A stretch of DNA of 64,000 nucleotides from Labrys monachus (lineage in GTDB: Bacteria; Pseudomonadota; Alphaproteobacteria; Rhizobiales; Labraceae). Position numbers and translations under genes: made by a program. The notes beneath the pieces were generated by a model. The model was not told the origin of the DNA and ran no database searches. It worked only from the letters and a program-made list of their open reading frames with translations. This document shows, in pieces, positions 1-10,469 of the stretch (positions are counted from its first letter, which is position 1; each line of letters opens with the position of its first letter). The stretch lies in the NCBI RefSeq assembly GCF_030814655.1, contig NZ_JAUSVK010000001.1, positions 1,321,501-1,385,500 of the forward strand, in the 5' to 3' direction.

Positions 1-826
1 CCGCCCCTCGGGCCCGGCGTGCCGGTGGGTCGAGACACCGGAAGTAGCTTCAAATTTCGATTGGTCACCGCCCTTTGTCCAAAGGCTGCTCAGGTCTTTT
101 ATAGCTGGCTTCTATTGCACGAATGTCACCGAGGGGCGGCAAACCCCGGTTTTTTGACGTGAATAGCACAATCCTGGACTGAGTATTTATTGCTCTCCGG
201 CAGGCGCGTGGAGACTTTGTCAACACGCTGTATACAGAAATATGCTTGCGCTGCAGCAATCGGCATGGGGCTTCGAGAACAATTCGGCGACCCAGCCGGG
301 TTTTGGAATATCGTTGACAAAGATAAACATAATTTCCTGTAGAAAAGGCGCCCTATACTGTCTATAAGTGCTTACCGCGAGGTGGGGACGAGGGGTGTGA
401 TGTCGGCGAGGAGGCCATCCGTTCGGTGCGGCGATTGCCTGTATCTTCAATTCACAAGAGGCCGATGGCCGCGGCTTCCGAGCCGGGCCGCCATGGCATG
501 ACCCTGGTTTCGAATGGAGGGAGGCCCCCTCCGCAGCGCGTTCCGAGTGCCTTTGTGAGGGGGCATCGGGGCGTGCGGCAAAAGCCGCCGGTAGGGTACC
601 CCGTCGCGCGATCGTGGGGTGGGGGGCGTGCTGACCTCGAATCGGCGCCGCGAGCCGGGCCGGACGAGTGCGGGCATGTCCGGGGCCGTGCTGTCTCCGA
701 GATCCTTACTGGCCGGGCCGCGATGGTTCGTCCTTGCCAACGCGACGGGCCGAGCGCCCGACGCCTCCCGACAAATCGCTGTCGGCGCTCCGAGCGCGCC
801 GACCCTGAGAACCCAAGAGACCCGTC
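1..826. other. left-edge region with no recognised gene
   Basis: No open frame here looks like a conserved protein. The frames that exist on both strands have arginine- and proline-rich compositions typical of chance reading of GC-rich DNA. The first 400 bases are clearly less GC-rich than the rest, and about 470-800 is very GC-rich. Apart from a possible terminator near 128-155 nothing could be assigned. Confidence 0.5.
128..155 (+). terminator. possible intrinsic terminator
   Basis: ACC and GGGG pair with CCCC and GGT across a seven-base loop with a two-base bulge, followed directly by six T residues. It could end a gene lying left of the window. The bulge makes the stem modest. Confidence 0.3.
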
Positions 827-1048
827 ATGTTCGAGGAAAGCGCCTATCGCATCGTCGATATCTTCTGGACCCGCAACGTGCCGGCCGGGGAGCCCGTCCT
901 CACCGCTGCCATAGAGCTGCTGTTCGATGGTTCCGGCTGCCCCGATGCGGATTTTCGTGCGGGGCTGGCTCATGCGGTGGTCAAGGGATGGATCGAGGAA
1001 AACGCCTCGACCATCAGCCTGACCCAAGCCGGATATCAGCAATTCTAG
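827..1048 (+). CDS. small hypothetical protein (73 aa)
   Basis: This 73-residue, acidic, soluble protein starts with ATG and has codon use like its neighbours (G/C in third positions). It has no signal peptide, membrane segment or motif that I recognise. The compact alternation of helices (residues about 15-32 and 42-58) suggests a small helical or winged fold, but that is only an impression. It lies about 200 bp upstream of a Crp/Fnr regulator on the same strand. There is no evidence that they work together. Confidence 0.5.
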   Translation: MFEESAYRIVDIFWTRNVPAGEPVLTAAIELLFDGSGCPDADFRAGLAHAVVKGWIEENASTISLTQAGYQQF

Positions 1049-1252
1049 AGCCTTCTCCGAAACGGCCGACAGGCTTTTCGATCAAGAAAATGTATCGAAA
1101 CAGGGTGTTGGAGAAAATCTGCGATCCGATGCAATCGCAATGCTCCGGGGCGAGGCGTTTTTTGCGGATGCTTTTTGCTGCGACTCCGGGATGCCCGCCG
1201 CCGCCTGCGGAACCCGCGTGCCGTTCGTGACTTCTCTCCGGTGGAGAGGGCC

Positions 1253-2023
1253 ATGAACCATTTCGATCGCTTCGCCCTTCAAAGGCCTGAATTGACCGCG
1301 GCTCTCGTCCGCGGCGAGGAAAAGATCTGCGCCCTGATCGGGCGCAGTCTCAGGACGCTGCCGGCCGGCGAGGAACTCGTCTCGGCCGGAGAGGACCACA
1401 GATTCGTCTATCGCCTGCGCCGCGGCTGGGCCGGCCGCGTGCGCTTCCTGCCCGATGGACGCGCCCAGTTCATCCTGCTGTTCCTGCCCGGCGACATCTT
1501 CGCGGTGAAGAGCATGTTCGTCCGGGAGCATCCCGACGCTATCGAAGCGCTTTCGGACGTGGTGGTCGAGCAGATCGATCACGCCGCCCTCAGGGCGGCC
1601 TATGAGAAGGACAGCGATATCGCCATGCGCTGTACCTGGCAGGTCATCGACGAGGAGCGGCGCCTGCATAATTGGGTGGTCAGCCTCGGGCGCGGCGGTG
1701 TCAGCGAGAGGCTGGCCGTGCTGCTGCTCAACATGCGCGGCCGTCTCGCTCTTGCGGGGGCGATCGGATCGTCGACCTGGACGTTCGAAATCCCGATGAC
1801 GCAACAGCAATTGGCCGATTATCTCGGCCTCTCGCTGGTGCATGTGAACAAGAACCTGATGAAGCTCCGCGAGGCCGGGATGATTGCGGTCCGCGGGCGG
1901 GAATTCACCATCCTCGACGTGGACGCGCTGGCGAGAAAGGCGGAGCCGCTGCTCGATTCCTTCGAAGCCTCGCGCCCTGAATTCGTCGGGCAGCGCTACG
2001 CTGCGCGGAAGGTCGCTTCATGA
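1253..2023 (+). CDS. Crp/Fnr family transcriptional regulator
   Basis: A 256-residue cytoplasmic one-component regulator. Residues about 25-120 form a cyclic-nucleotide-binding-like beta barrel, including the LFLPGDIF turn near 76-83. A connecting helix (about 125-165) precedes a winged helix-turn-helix at 183-206 (MTQQQLADYLGLSLVHVNKN). No FNR-type N-terminal cysteine cluster is seen, so an iron-sulfur oxygen sensor is unlikely. The ATG at 1253 was preferred over an upstream in-frame start because GGAGAGG lies just before it and it gives the normal family length. Ligand and targets are unknown. Such proteins in Hyphomicrobiales often respond to stress or redox signals. Confidence 0.85.
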   Translation: MNHFDRFALQRPELTAALVRGEEKICALIGRSLRTLPAGEELVSAGEDHRFVYRLRRGWAGRVRFLPDGRAQFILLFLPGDIFAVKSMFVREHPDAIEALSDVVVEQIDHAALRAAYEKDSDIAMRCTWQVIDEERRLHNWVVSLGRGGVSERLAVLLLNMRGRLALAGAIGSSTWTFEIPMTQQQLADYLGLSLVHVNKNLMKLREAGMIAVRGREFTILDVDALARKAEPLLDSFEASRPEFVGQRYAARKVAS

Positions 2024-2149
2024 CGAGGCGGAGGATGTTCCGGGAGCCGTCCGCCTCACACGTGCGTTATCGGCATCTGGCAATCGAGAACGCGCCGATC
2101 GCCGCCGGGCAACCGGCAGGATCTTGATGGTGATGCCTCCCATAGGTCG

Positions 2150-2881
2150 CTATCGCTTCCTGTCCTGCCGCCATCTGGCGAAATCGATCTTCGTCTGCTC
2201 GGCCGTCGCCGGGTAGAGTCCCACGATCGAACGCCCCCCCAGTACCTCCTCGGTGACGAAGTCCTCGAACACCGTCATCTCCACCGCTTCGTCGGCGATC
2301 TCCTCCGCCAGATAGGCCGGCACAATGATCACGCCCTCGCGGTCGCCGACGACGACATCGCCCGGCCACACCGCCACGTCGCCGCAGCCGATCGGCACGT
2401 CGATGTCGATCGCCTGGTGATGGGTGAGGTTGGTCGGCGCCGAAGGCCGGTTGTGATAGGCGGGGATGGAAAGGGCGCCGATCTCGGGACTGTCGCGGAA
2501 GCCGCCGTCGGTGACGACGCCGGCGACGCCCCGGACCATCAGCCGCGAGACCAGGATCGAACCGGCCGAGGCCGCCCGCGCATCCTTGCGGCTGTCGATC
2601 ACCAGCACGGCGCCGGCCGGGCAGCGCTCCACGGCGGCGCGCTGGGGATGCGCTGGGTCCTGGAACACGGAGAGCGGATTCAGGTCTTCCCGCGCCGGGA
2701 TGTAGCGCAGGGTGAATGCCTGGCCGACCATGTTCTCCGGCTTCGGCGATACCGGCCTTACATCCTGGATGAACTGGTCGCGCAGGCCGCGCTTGAACAG
2801 GGCCGTCGCAAGCGTCGCGGTGCTGACGCCCTTGTATTTCAGGCGCGTCTCGTCGGAGAGAACATAGTTCTTCATCACCAT
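2150..2881 (-). CDS. RraA-like aldolase/decarboxylase family protein
   Basis: A protein of about 243 residues of the RraA/HMG-aldolase family. The name comes from the RNase E regulator, but catabolic members are metal-dependent aldolases or decarboxylases acting on 2-oxo acids. Visible family features are the VVTDGGFRD segment, whose Arg-Asp binds substrate and metal, and the late GDVVVGDREGVIIVP block. ATG at 2881 (or the second ATG at 2875) follows AGGA. The gene begins 13 bp after the stop of the arabinonate-type dehydratase, so the two form one transcript. A downstream cleavage step on the dehydratase product is plausible. An RNase-regulating role is unlikely in this context. Confidence 0.85.
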   Translation of the reverse strand: MVMKNYVLSDETRLKYKGVSTATLATALFKRGLRDQFIQDVRPVSPKPENMVGQAFTLRYIPAREDLNPLSVFQDPAHPQRAAVERCPAGAVLVIDSRKDARAASAGSILVSRLMVRGVAGVVTDGGFRDSPEIGALSIPAYHNRPSAPTNLTHHQAIDIDVPIGCGDVAVWPGDVVVGDREGVIIVPAYLAEEIADEAVEMTVFEDFVTEEVLGGRSIVGLYPATAEQTKIDFARWRQDRKR

Positions 2882-2894
2882 TCCATCCTGTCCG

Positions 2895-4616
<1,722 letters not shown>

Positions 4617-4625
<9 letters not shown>

Positions 4626-4652
4626 GGAAAAGGCCTTGGTCATGGAAAAGGC
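4617..4652 (-). repeat. 18-bp tandem duplication at dehydratase start
   Basis: Two exact head-to-tail copies of an 18-bp unit (4617-4634 and 4635-4652). In the dehydratase frame they encode the same six residues twice, AFSMTK AFSMTK, each carrying a candidate ATG. The sites differ by 18 bp, so either start keeps the frame. Confidence 0.9.
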
Positions 4653-4678
4653 GGCGAACCGTCGTCGGGCAGGCCGAC

Positions 4679-4689
4679 TTGTCATACAA
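4679..4689. promoter_or_regulatory. GntR/FCD-type operator-like site
   Basis: TTGTCATACAA is a near-palindrome (TTGT/ACAA arms) resembling FCD-subfamily GntR operators (TTGTATACAA type). It lies in the divergent gap between the dehydratase and the PrpD-family gene, and similar sites lie beside the local gntR gene and in front of the ABC operon. Confidence 0.5.
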
Positions 4690-4807
4690 TCTGCCCGAGG
4701 ACGGGTAAGTTCTCCAATGCCAAAATTGCACAAAATTGCAGCGCAATGGCGCAAATCTGGCCCGACATTTGCATGAACCGGACCGTGTCTTGTGCAATGG
4801 ATTTCCT

Positions 4808-6142
4808 ATGACCGCGTTTGAAACACTGGCGGACTTCATCCGGGCGACGAGCGGCGGCAGCGTCCCGCCCGGCACCCGCCACCAGGCGGGCATCGTGCTC
4901 GCCGATACGCTCGGCGCCATTCTGGCCGGGTGGCGGGAGCCGGAGGTGGCGGCGATCTGCGCCCGCTATGCCGATGCCGGTTCGGCCCGGGTCTTCGGGC
5001 TCGGCCGCCGGGCGGACGCCGCCAGCGCCGCCTTCCTCACCGGTTTTGCGGGAACGGCCGTCGAACTCGACGAGGGCAATTATGCGGCAGGCGGGCACCC
5101 CGCCATCCATGCCGTCGCCGCGGCACTGGCCGAATGGAGCACGCGTCCGGCCGTTTCCGGGGAGGAATTCCTCGACGCCGTGCTGGTCGGCTACGAGGCG
5201 GGCGCGCGCACGGGCATGGCGACAAGACTGCGGCCGGCCGTGCATCCGCACGGCACCTGGGGCGTGATCGGCGCGGCCGCTGCCGTCGCCAAGCTGCGCG
5301 GCTTCGACAGCCGCAAGACGCTGACGGCGCTCGAACTCGCCGCGAGCCTCAGCCTCGCCACCAGCGTGACGGCCAGCGTGAGGGGCAGCGCGATCCGCAA
5401 CATCTATGCCGGGGTCGCCGCCCAGAACGGGCTGCTCGCCTGCGATCTTGCGGAGGCGGGCATGAGCGGCGAGCCCGACGGCATCGCGGTGGTGTTCGGC
5501 GAGGTGACGGGCGCGCATTTCGACCGCGACAAACTCGTCGAGGATCTCGGACGGCGCTGGCTGATCGACGAGCCCTTCCTCAAGCTCTCCTCCTCCTGCC
5601 GCGAGACGCAGGGGGCGCTCGCGGTGCTGGAGGCTCTGCTGGCGGAGGGGCCGGTCGATCCGCGCGCGATCGAGGCCATCACCGTGACGACCTTCGCGCC
5701 GGCCGCCGCGCTCAAGGAGACCGGCCCCGTCACCGCCATCGGCGCGCGCTTCTCCATCCCCTTCGTGCTGGCTCTGCGTCTTTGCTATGGCAGCGTCTGG
5801 ATCGAGGCCTTCGCGCCCGAGCGCCTGCAGGACCCGGCGATCCGCGCCCTCGCTGCGCGCGTCCGCGTGGTGGAGGATCCGGCCATGACGGCGCTTCTGC
5901 CGGCCCAGCGGCCCTGCCGCCTCGATATCCGCCTCGCCGACGGGTCGGTGCGGACGGCGCAGGAGACGGATGCGCCCGGCGATCCCGTCCGGCCGCTGCC
6001 CGAATCAGCCCTCAGGGACAAGTTCCTGCGCATGACGGGGGAGGCGGGGCTGACCGGCGGCGCCGCCGCATGGGACGGCATGATGCAGCTCGCGAAAATC
6101 GCCGATTTCGGCGCGTTTTCGCGGCTATTCGCCCAGGGATGA
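4808..6142 (+). CDS. MmgE/PrpD family protein
   Basis: A 444-residue cytoplasmic protein of the family that includes 2-methylcitrate dehydratase and cis-aconitate decarboxylase. It has the all-helical N-terminal domain (roughly 1-260, with GNYAAGGHPAIHAVAAAL and the helix-rich VKLRGFDSRKTLTALELA-like block) followed by the smaller alpha/beta lid. The active-site-like segment HPHGTWGVIGAAAA is present. No methylcitrate-cycle genes are nearby. It is divergent from the sugar-acid dehydratase, so it probably dehydrates or isomerises an acid of that pathway. The ATG at 4808 gives the family length. Its 3' end overlaps the convergent GntR gene by 18 bp. Confidence 0.85.
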   Translation: MTAFETLADFIRATSGGSVPPGTRHQAGIVLADTLGAILAGWREPEVAAICARYADAGSARVFGLGRRADAASAAFLTGFAGTAVELDEGNYAAGGHPAIHAVAAALAEWSTRPAVSGEEFLDAVLVGYEAGARTGMATRLRPAVHPHGTWGVIGAAAAVAKLRGFDSRKTLTALELAASLSLATSVTASVRGSAIRNIYAGVAAQNGLLACDLAEAGMSGEPDGIAVVFGEVTGAHFDRDKLVEDLGRRWLIDEPFLKLSSSCRETQGALAVLEALLAEGPVDPRAIEAITVTTFAPAAALKETGPVTAIGARFSIPFVLALRLCYGSVWIEAFAPERLQDPAIRALAARVRVVEDPAMTALLPAQRPCRLDIRLADGSVRTAQETDAPGDPVRPLPESALRDKFLRMTGEAGLTGGAAAWDGMMQLAKIADFGAFSRLFAQG

Positions 6143-6790
6143 GACGATATGGTCGAGGTGGTGCGTCATCAGATGCACCGCCAGCGGGCCGTCCCCCGCC
6201 CTGAACGCCTCGACGATGGCGGGATGCTCGGCCGGCGAGCAATCGGTGTCGTCCCGCGTCGCATGGGTAGCGAGGGCGAGCGCGGTGCGCCAGACCAGGT
6301 CCTCGATGATGGCGGCGAGGACCGGATTGCCGGCGAGCTCGGCGACGAGGCGATGGAATTCGCCCGACAGGCGGATGACGGCGCCGGGCTGCTCGGCGCG
6401 GCGGGCCGCGGCTTCCTCCTCCAGATGCGCGTCGAGCCTGGCGAGCGCTTGGACGCGTTCCGGCTGGGGCAGGCCGGCGAGGAGGGAGGCGGTTTCGCTC
6501 TCGATGACGCGCCGCGCATGGAACAACGCGACGCTTTCGGCACGCCCGGGCTGGGCGACGAAGGCGCCGCGATTGGGCTCGAGCGCCACCAGGCCGCGCT
6601 GCGACAGCAGCAGCAGGACCTTGCGCACCCGGGCGCGGGTGACGCCGAAGATCTCGACCAGGCTCTCTTCCGTCAGCTTCGTCCCGGGCGGCAGCCGCCG
6701 CTCGGCGATGGCGCCGAGAATGCGCTCGAAGACCTCCCGCTCGGCCTGGAGGCCGATGCTGCGGGGGGGAGGAGGGGAGAGGTCGAGCAT
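6125..6790 (-). CDS. GntR family regulator, FCD subfamily
   Basis: A 221-residue DNA-binding regulator. A winged helix occupies about residues 15-80 (EESLVEIFGVTRARVRKVLLLLSQRGLVALEPNRGAFV). The all-helical FCD ligand domain follows, with the metal-binding acidic/histidine residues in GEFHRLVAELAGNPVL, ATHATRDD and HLMTHHLDHI. FCD regulators usually sense organic or sugar acids, matching the dehydratase/PrpD neighbours. It is probably the local repressor acting at the TTGT/ACAA sites. An in-frame GTG at 6817 is an alternative start. It overlaps the convergent PrpD-family gene. Confidence 0.9.
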   Translation of the reverse strand: MLDLSPPPPRSIGLQAEREVFERILGAIAERRLPPGTKLTEESLVEIFGVTRARVRKVLLLLSQRGLVALEPNRGAFVAQPGRAESVALFHARRVIESETASLLAGLPQPERVQALARLDAHLEEEAAARRAEQPGAVIRLSGEFHRLVAELAGNPVLAAIIEDLVWRTALALATHATRDDTDCSPAEHPAIVEAFRAGDGPLAVHLMTHHLDHIVSSLGE

Positions 6791-6844
6791 GGCCGCACCG
6801 GAACGTTCGCGATGCACTGAATCGTGCGAATATCCTGAGAGAAT

Positions 6845-6854
6845 TTGTATACGA
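6845..6854. promoter_or_regulatory. GntR/FCD-type operator-like site (autoregulatory)
   Basis: TTGTATACGA, one base from the perfect palindrome TTGTATACAA, lies about 55 bp upstream of the gntR start, where a repressor would block its own promoter. Confidence 0.5.
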
Positions 6855-7013
6855 TTTCAACCATGTTGTGGCGGCGCAGCGTGAACGTATTTTGGCCGCC
6901 TGTTGCTCAATTTAATTGCAGAGGTCCGTATATTATTTCGGCAAAGGCAGTAAGGCCTTTTCTATGCCGTTGAATATCCATCCGAATTCACTTGGCACGC
7001 GCCATGCATATGG

Positions 7014-7025
7014 ATTGTAGACAAT
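7014..7025. promoter_or_regulatory. GntR/FCD-type operator-like site before ABC operon
   Basis: ATTGTAGACAAT has perfect ATTGT/ACAAT arms around a two-base centre and ends 16 bp before the GTG start of the ABC transporter operon, next to its ribosome-binding site. It matches the sites at 4679 and 6845. Confidence 0.5.
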
Positions 7026-7041
7026 CACGGAGAGGCTGTTC

Positions 7042-8067
7042 GTGCCGGAAACCGCAGCTACCGCAGGCAAGGCCAAGGGCCTGATCGAGTTCGTTGCCGT
7101 AAGCAAGTCCTACGGCCATGCAATCGCCGTCGACGCGATCAATCTCAAGATCCCCGCGGCGACCTATTGCTGCCTCCTCGGCCCGTCGGGCTGCGGCAAG
7201 ACGACCTCCCTGCGCATGCTCGCAGGCCATGAGATCGCAACCTCCGGCGACATCCTGCTCGACAATGTCAACGTCACCGGCCTGCCGCCCGCCAAGCGCG
7301 GCACGGCGATGATGTTCCAGAACTATGCGCTGTTTCCCCACCTCTCGGTGGCCGAGAACGTCGCCTTCTCCCTGAAGATGAAGGGCGTCGCCAAGGCGGA
7401 GCGGCTGGAGAAGGCGCGCCGGATGCTCAAGCTGGTCGAACTCGAACCCTATGCCGACCGGTTGCCGGCACAGCTCTCCGGCGGGCAGCAGCAGCGCGTC
7501 GCCCTCGCCCGCGCGCTGATCACCGAACCGCATGCCCTGCTGCTCGACGAGCCGCTGTCGGCGCTCGACCCGTTCCTCCGCCTGCGCGTGCGCGGCGAGC
7601 TGAAACGCCTGCAGAAGAGCCTCGCGATTTCCTTCGTGCATGTCACCCACAGCCAGGACGAGGCGCTCGCCCTGGCCGACCTCGTGGTGCTGATGAATGC
7701 CGGCCGCATCGAGCAGCAGGGCACGGCCGCCGACGTCTTCTCCCGGCCCCGCACCGCCTTCGTCGCCCGCTTCGTCGGCAGCCACAACGTCATCGATCTC
7801 GGGGACAGGGCGGTCGCGGTGCGCACGGACCGCGTCAGCCTCGTGCATGGCGACACGGACGGGGCGAGCAGCCGCCAGGCCACGGTGACGGGCATCGAGT
7901 TCGCGGGCAACGGCTTCTCGGTGCAACTCGCCGACGATCGCGGCGGCGAGATGTCGGCGCTGGTGCCGGAGCCGGCCTTCCACGCGCAGCCTTACCAGGA
8001 AGGCGAGCGCGCAACCATTTCGTGGGCGCCGTCGGACGCCCATGTGCTCGAGGGCGGCGCGAACTGA
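7042..8067 (+). CDS. ABC transporter ATP-binding protein, PotA-like
   Basis: A 341-residue cytoplasmic ATPase powering the importer encoded by the next three genes. Walker A GPSGCGKT lies at 48-55, the Q-loop glutamine at 93, signature LSGGQQ at 145-150, Walker B LLLDEP at 166-171 and the H-loop histidine at about 203. A TOBE-like regulatory domain follows from about 265. The GTG start at 7042 has GGAGAGG six bases upstream. It is first gene of the operon and closely follows a GntR-type operator. The PotA/PotD family transports polyamines or related small charged solutes. Here the context suggests an acid or its derivative. Confidence 0.9.
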   Translation: MPETAATAGKAKGLIEFVAVSKSYGHAIAVDAINLKIPAATYCCLLGPSGCGKTTSLRMLAGHEIATSGDILLDNVNVTGLPPAKRGTAMMFQNYALFPHLSVAENVAFSLKMKGVAKAERLEKARRMLKLVELEPYADRLPAQLSGGQQQRVALARALITEPHALLLDEPLSALDPFLRLRVRGELKRLQKSLAISFVHVTHSQDEALALADLVVLMNAGRIEQQGTAADVFSRPRTAFVARFVGSHNVIDLGDRAVAVRTDRVSLVHGDTDGASSRQATVTGIEFAGNGFSVQLADDRGGEMSALVPEPAFHAQPYQEGERATISWAPSDAHVLEGGAN

Positions 8068-8112
8068 AGCGCCGGACCTCCCAATAGAGTCCGATCCAGA
8101 AGGGGATACGTC

Positions 8113-9393
8113 ATGACGAAGCATGGGAAGGGCGGGCTTTCCCGCCGCGAACTGTTGAAGGGCGGCGTGGCGCTGGCCGGTGCGGCGGCGGGCGTGAGCG
8201 TGTTGGCCGCGCCGGCGGTGCATGCGGCGGAACCGATCACGCTGCGCTATCTTTCGACCGCGACCAACCAGGCCCCCGCCATCGCGGATCAGGCCTTCAA
8301 GGACATCGGCGTCAAGATCCAATATGTGTCGGTCGATACCGACGACGTCACCAAGCGCATCATCACCCAGCCCAATTCCTTCGACCTCGTCGACACCGAA
8401 TATTTCAGCCTGAAGAAGCTGGTGCCGTCGGGCAATTTGATGGGCATGGACGCCAGGAAGATCAAGCTGGTCGACAAGCTCGCCACCGTGATCACCAAGG
8501 GCGAAGTGGACGGCAAGAAGATCGGCGACCAGGGCACGGCGCCCAAGAAGGTGTTCTATCTCGAAGGCCAGCATTCCAAGAAGTTTGCCGCCGAGCCGAC
8601 GGAATGGATCACCCTGATCCCGACCACCTACAACGCCGATACGCTGGGGATCCGCCCCGACCTGATCAAGCGTCCGATCTCGAGCTGGTCGGAACTGCTC
8701 AATCCGGAATTCAAGGGCAAGGCGGCCATCCTCAACATTCCCTCGATCGGCATCATGGATGCCGCCATGGTCGTCGAAGCCACCGGCAAGCACAAATATG
8801 CCGACAAGGGCAACATGACCAAGGACGAGATTGACCTGACGATGGCGACCTTGATCGAAGCCAAGAAAGCCGGCCAGTTCCGCGCCTTCTGGTCGGACTT
8901 CAACGAGAGCGTTAACCTGATGGCCTCGGGCGAGACCGTGATCCAGTCGATGTGGTCGCCGGCCGTCACCGCCGTGCGGCTCAAGGGCATTCCCTGCACG
9001 TTCCAGCCGCTGAAGGAAGGCTATCGCGCCTGGGCTTCCGGCTTCGCTTTGCCCAAGACGCTCAAGGGCAAGCAGCTCGACGCGGCCTATGAGTTCATCA
9101 ACTGGTTCCTCTCGGGCTGGGCCGGCGCCTATCTCAACCGCCAGGGCTACTACTCGGCCGTGCTGGAGACCGCCAAGGAGCACATGGAGCCCTATGAATG
9201 GGCCTACTGGATGGAAGGCAAGCCTGCCGAGAAGGACATCCACGGCCCGGACGGCGGCCTGCTCGAAAAGGCCGGCGCCACCCGCGACGGCGGCTCCTAT
9301 GCCGAGCGCATGGGCGCCGTGGCCTGCTGGAACGCGGTCATGGACGAGAACGAGTACATGGTCCGCAAGTGGAACGAGTTCATCGCGGCGTGA
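8113..9393 (+). CDS. ABC transporter substrate-binding protein, PotD-like (Tat exported)
   Basis: A 426-residue periplasmic binding protein. The N-terminus holds a twin-arginine motif (SRRELLKGG, residues about 10-18), a hydrophobic stretch and an AHA-A cleavage site near residue 37, so export as a folded protein through Tat is likely. The body resembles spermidine/putrescine-type binding proteins (bacterial extracellular solute-binding family), with conserved WSELLNPEFKGK and a long helical C-terminal lobe. It lies 45 bp after the ATPase gene. The ligand cannot be read from sequence. Confidence 0.9.
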   Translation: MTKHGKGGLSRRELLKGGVALAGAAAGVSVLAAPAVHAAEPITLRYLSTATNQAPAIADQAFKDIGVKIQYVSVDTDDVTKRIITQPNSFDLVDTEYFSLKKLVPSGNLMGMDARKIKLVDKLATVITKGEVDGKKIGDQGTAPKKVFYLEGQHSKKFAAEPTEWITLIPTTYNADTLGIRPDLIKRPISSWSELLNPEFKGKAAILNIPSIGIMDAAMVVEATGKHKYADKGNMTKDEIDLTMATLIEAKKAGQFRAFWSDFNESVNLMASGETVIQSMWSPAVTAVRLKGIPCTFQPLKEGYRAWASGFALPKTLKGKQLDAAYEFINWFLSGWAGAYLNRQGYYSAVLETAKEHMEPYEWAYWMEGKPAEKDIHGPDGGLLEKAGATRDGGSYAERMGAVACWNAVMDENEYMVRKWNEFIAA

Positions 9394-9399
9394 TCCAAC

Positions 9400-9500
9400 G
9401 GCCGGTCTTCGGACCGGCCTCTCTTTCGCACGCATGAGGGAACCGGTCTTCGGACCGGCCCCTCCCTTGGGCATATGAGGAATGCCGGTCCGTGACCGGC
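9400..9500 (+). repeat. three successive GGTC/GACC hairpins between binding-protein and permease genes
   Basis: Three strong stem-loops follow the binding-protein stop: 9400-9419 (8-bp stem, TTCG loop), 9443-9458 (6-bp stem, TTCG loop) and 9484-9500 (7-bp stem, CGT loop). The same CCGGTC/GACCGG core recurs with similar spacers ending in CATGAGG or ATATGAGG, so this is a degenerate tandem repeat. None is followed by a T run. Such hairpins commonly protect the upstream mRNA, raising binding protein over permease levels. Confidence 0.8.
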
Positions 9501-9526
9501 GCACCCTTTCACCGGGCAGGTTCTCC

Positions 9527-10468
9527 ATGGCGGCCAGCACAGCCACAGCGACAGCGACACTTCCCGCGACGGCGCCGGCCGGCGCGCCGCCCTCCGTCCG
9601 CTCGCGCTGGGCGCCCTATTGGCAGGCGGCGCCGCTCACCGCGGTCTTCCTGGTGTTCTTCATCCTGCCTTTGCTGGCGACCTTCATCGTCAGCTTCTGG
9701 AACTACACCGAATACTCGATAGAGCCTGACTTCAAGATCCAGAACTACATAGATGTGTTCGACAAATGCGTCTCCGGCCTGCCGGACCTGTGCACCACCT
9801 TCAAGACCTATATCTCGACGCTGAAATTCTGCCTCATCGTCTGGCTGTCGACGCTGGTGCTCGGCTTCACCGTCTCCTACTACATCGCCTTCGAGATCCG
9901 CAGGCCGACGACCCGGCTCATCCTGGCGCTGGTGTGCACCATCCCGTTCTGGACCTCGAACGTCATCCGCATGATCTCCTGGATTCCGCTGCTGGGACGC
10001 AACGGCCTGATCAACCAGATGCTGATCGGGCTCGGCATCGTGCGGGATCCGCAGGACTGGCTGCTCTACTCCGACTTTTCCGTGATCCTCGCCTTCGTGC
10101 ATCTCAACACGGTGTTCATGATCGTGCCGATCGTGAATTCGATGTCGCGTATCGACCGGTCGCTGATCGAGGCTGCCTACGACGTCGGCGCCACCGGCTG
10201 GCAGACCCTGACCAATGTCGTCATTCCCCTGTGCAAGACCGGCATCGCCATCGGCTCGATCTTCGTCATCACCGTGGTGATGGGTGATTTCATCACCATC
10301 GGGCTGATGGGCGGCCAGCAGATCGCCTCGATCGGCAAGACCATCAATGTCGAGATCAGCTATCTTCAGTTCCCCATCGCGGCCGCCAACGCGATCATCC
10401 TCCTGGCCGTCGTGATGATGATCATCGCGGCGATGGTCCGCTTCGTCGACATCCGCAAGGAGCTTTGA
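9527..10468 (+). CDS. ABC transporter permease, PotB-like
   Basis: A 313-residue inner-membrane permease with about six membrane helices after a 35-residue Ala/Thr-rich cytoplasmic N-terminus. The binding-protein-dependent transport signature (EAA loop) is EAAYDVGATGWQTLTNVVIPL near residue 220, which contacts the ATPase. ATG at 9527 follows GGGCAGG. It is followed by the second permease after 1 bp, so the two are translationally coupled as a heterodimer. Confidence 0.9.
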   Translation: MAASTATATATLPATAPAGAPPSVRSRWAPYWQAAPLTAVFLVFFILPLLATFIVSFWNYTEYSIEPDFKIQNYIDVFDKCVSGLPDLCTTFKTYISTLKFCLIVWLSTLVLGFTVSYYIAFEIRRPTTRLILALVCTIPFWTSNVIRMISWIPLLGRNGLINQMLIGLGIVRDPQDWLLYSDFSVILAFVHLNTVFMIVPIVNSMSRIDRSLIEAAYDVGATGWQTLTNVVIPLCKTGIAIGSIFVITVVMGDFITIGLMGGQQIASIGKTINVEISYLQFPIAAANAIILLAVVMMIIAAMVRFVDIRKEL

Positions 10469-10469
10469 G

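Noticed and set aside
452-1042. 196-codon minus-strand frame in the left-edge region
   Set aside because: Arg/Pro/Gly-rich, no family resemblance, and it overlaps the better-looking 73-residue plus-strand gene.
9400-9500. CRISPR array
   Set aside because: The repeated units are short hairpins with unequal spacing and only three copies.
6988-9546. 852-codon open frame on the minus strand
   Set aside because: It is antisense to the well-supported PotA- and PotD-like genes. High GC removes stops from the opposite strand, and its translation is rich in Arg, His and Gly with no family resemblance.
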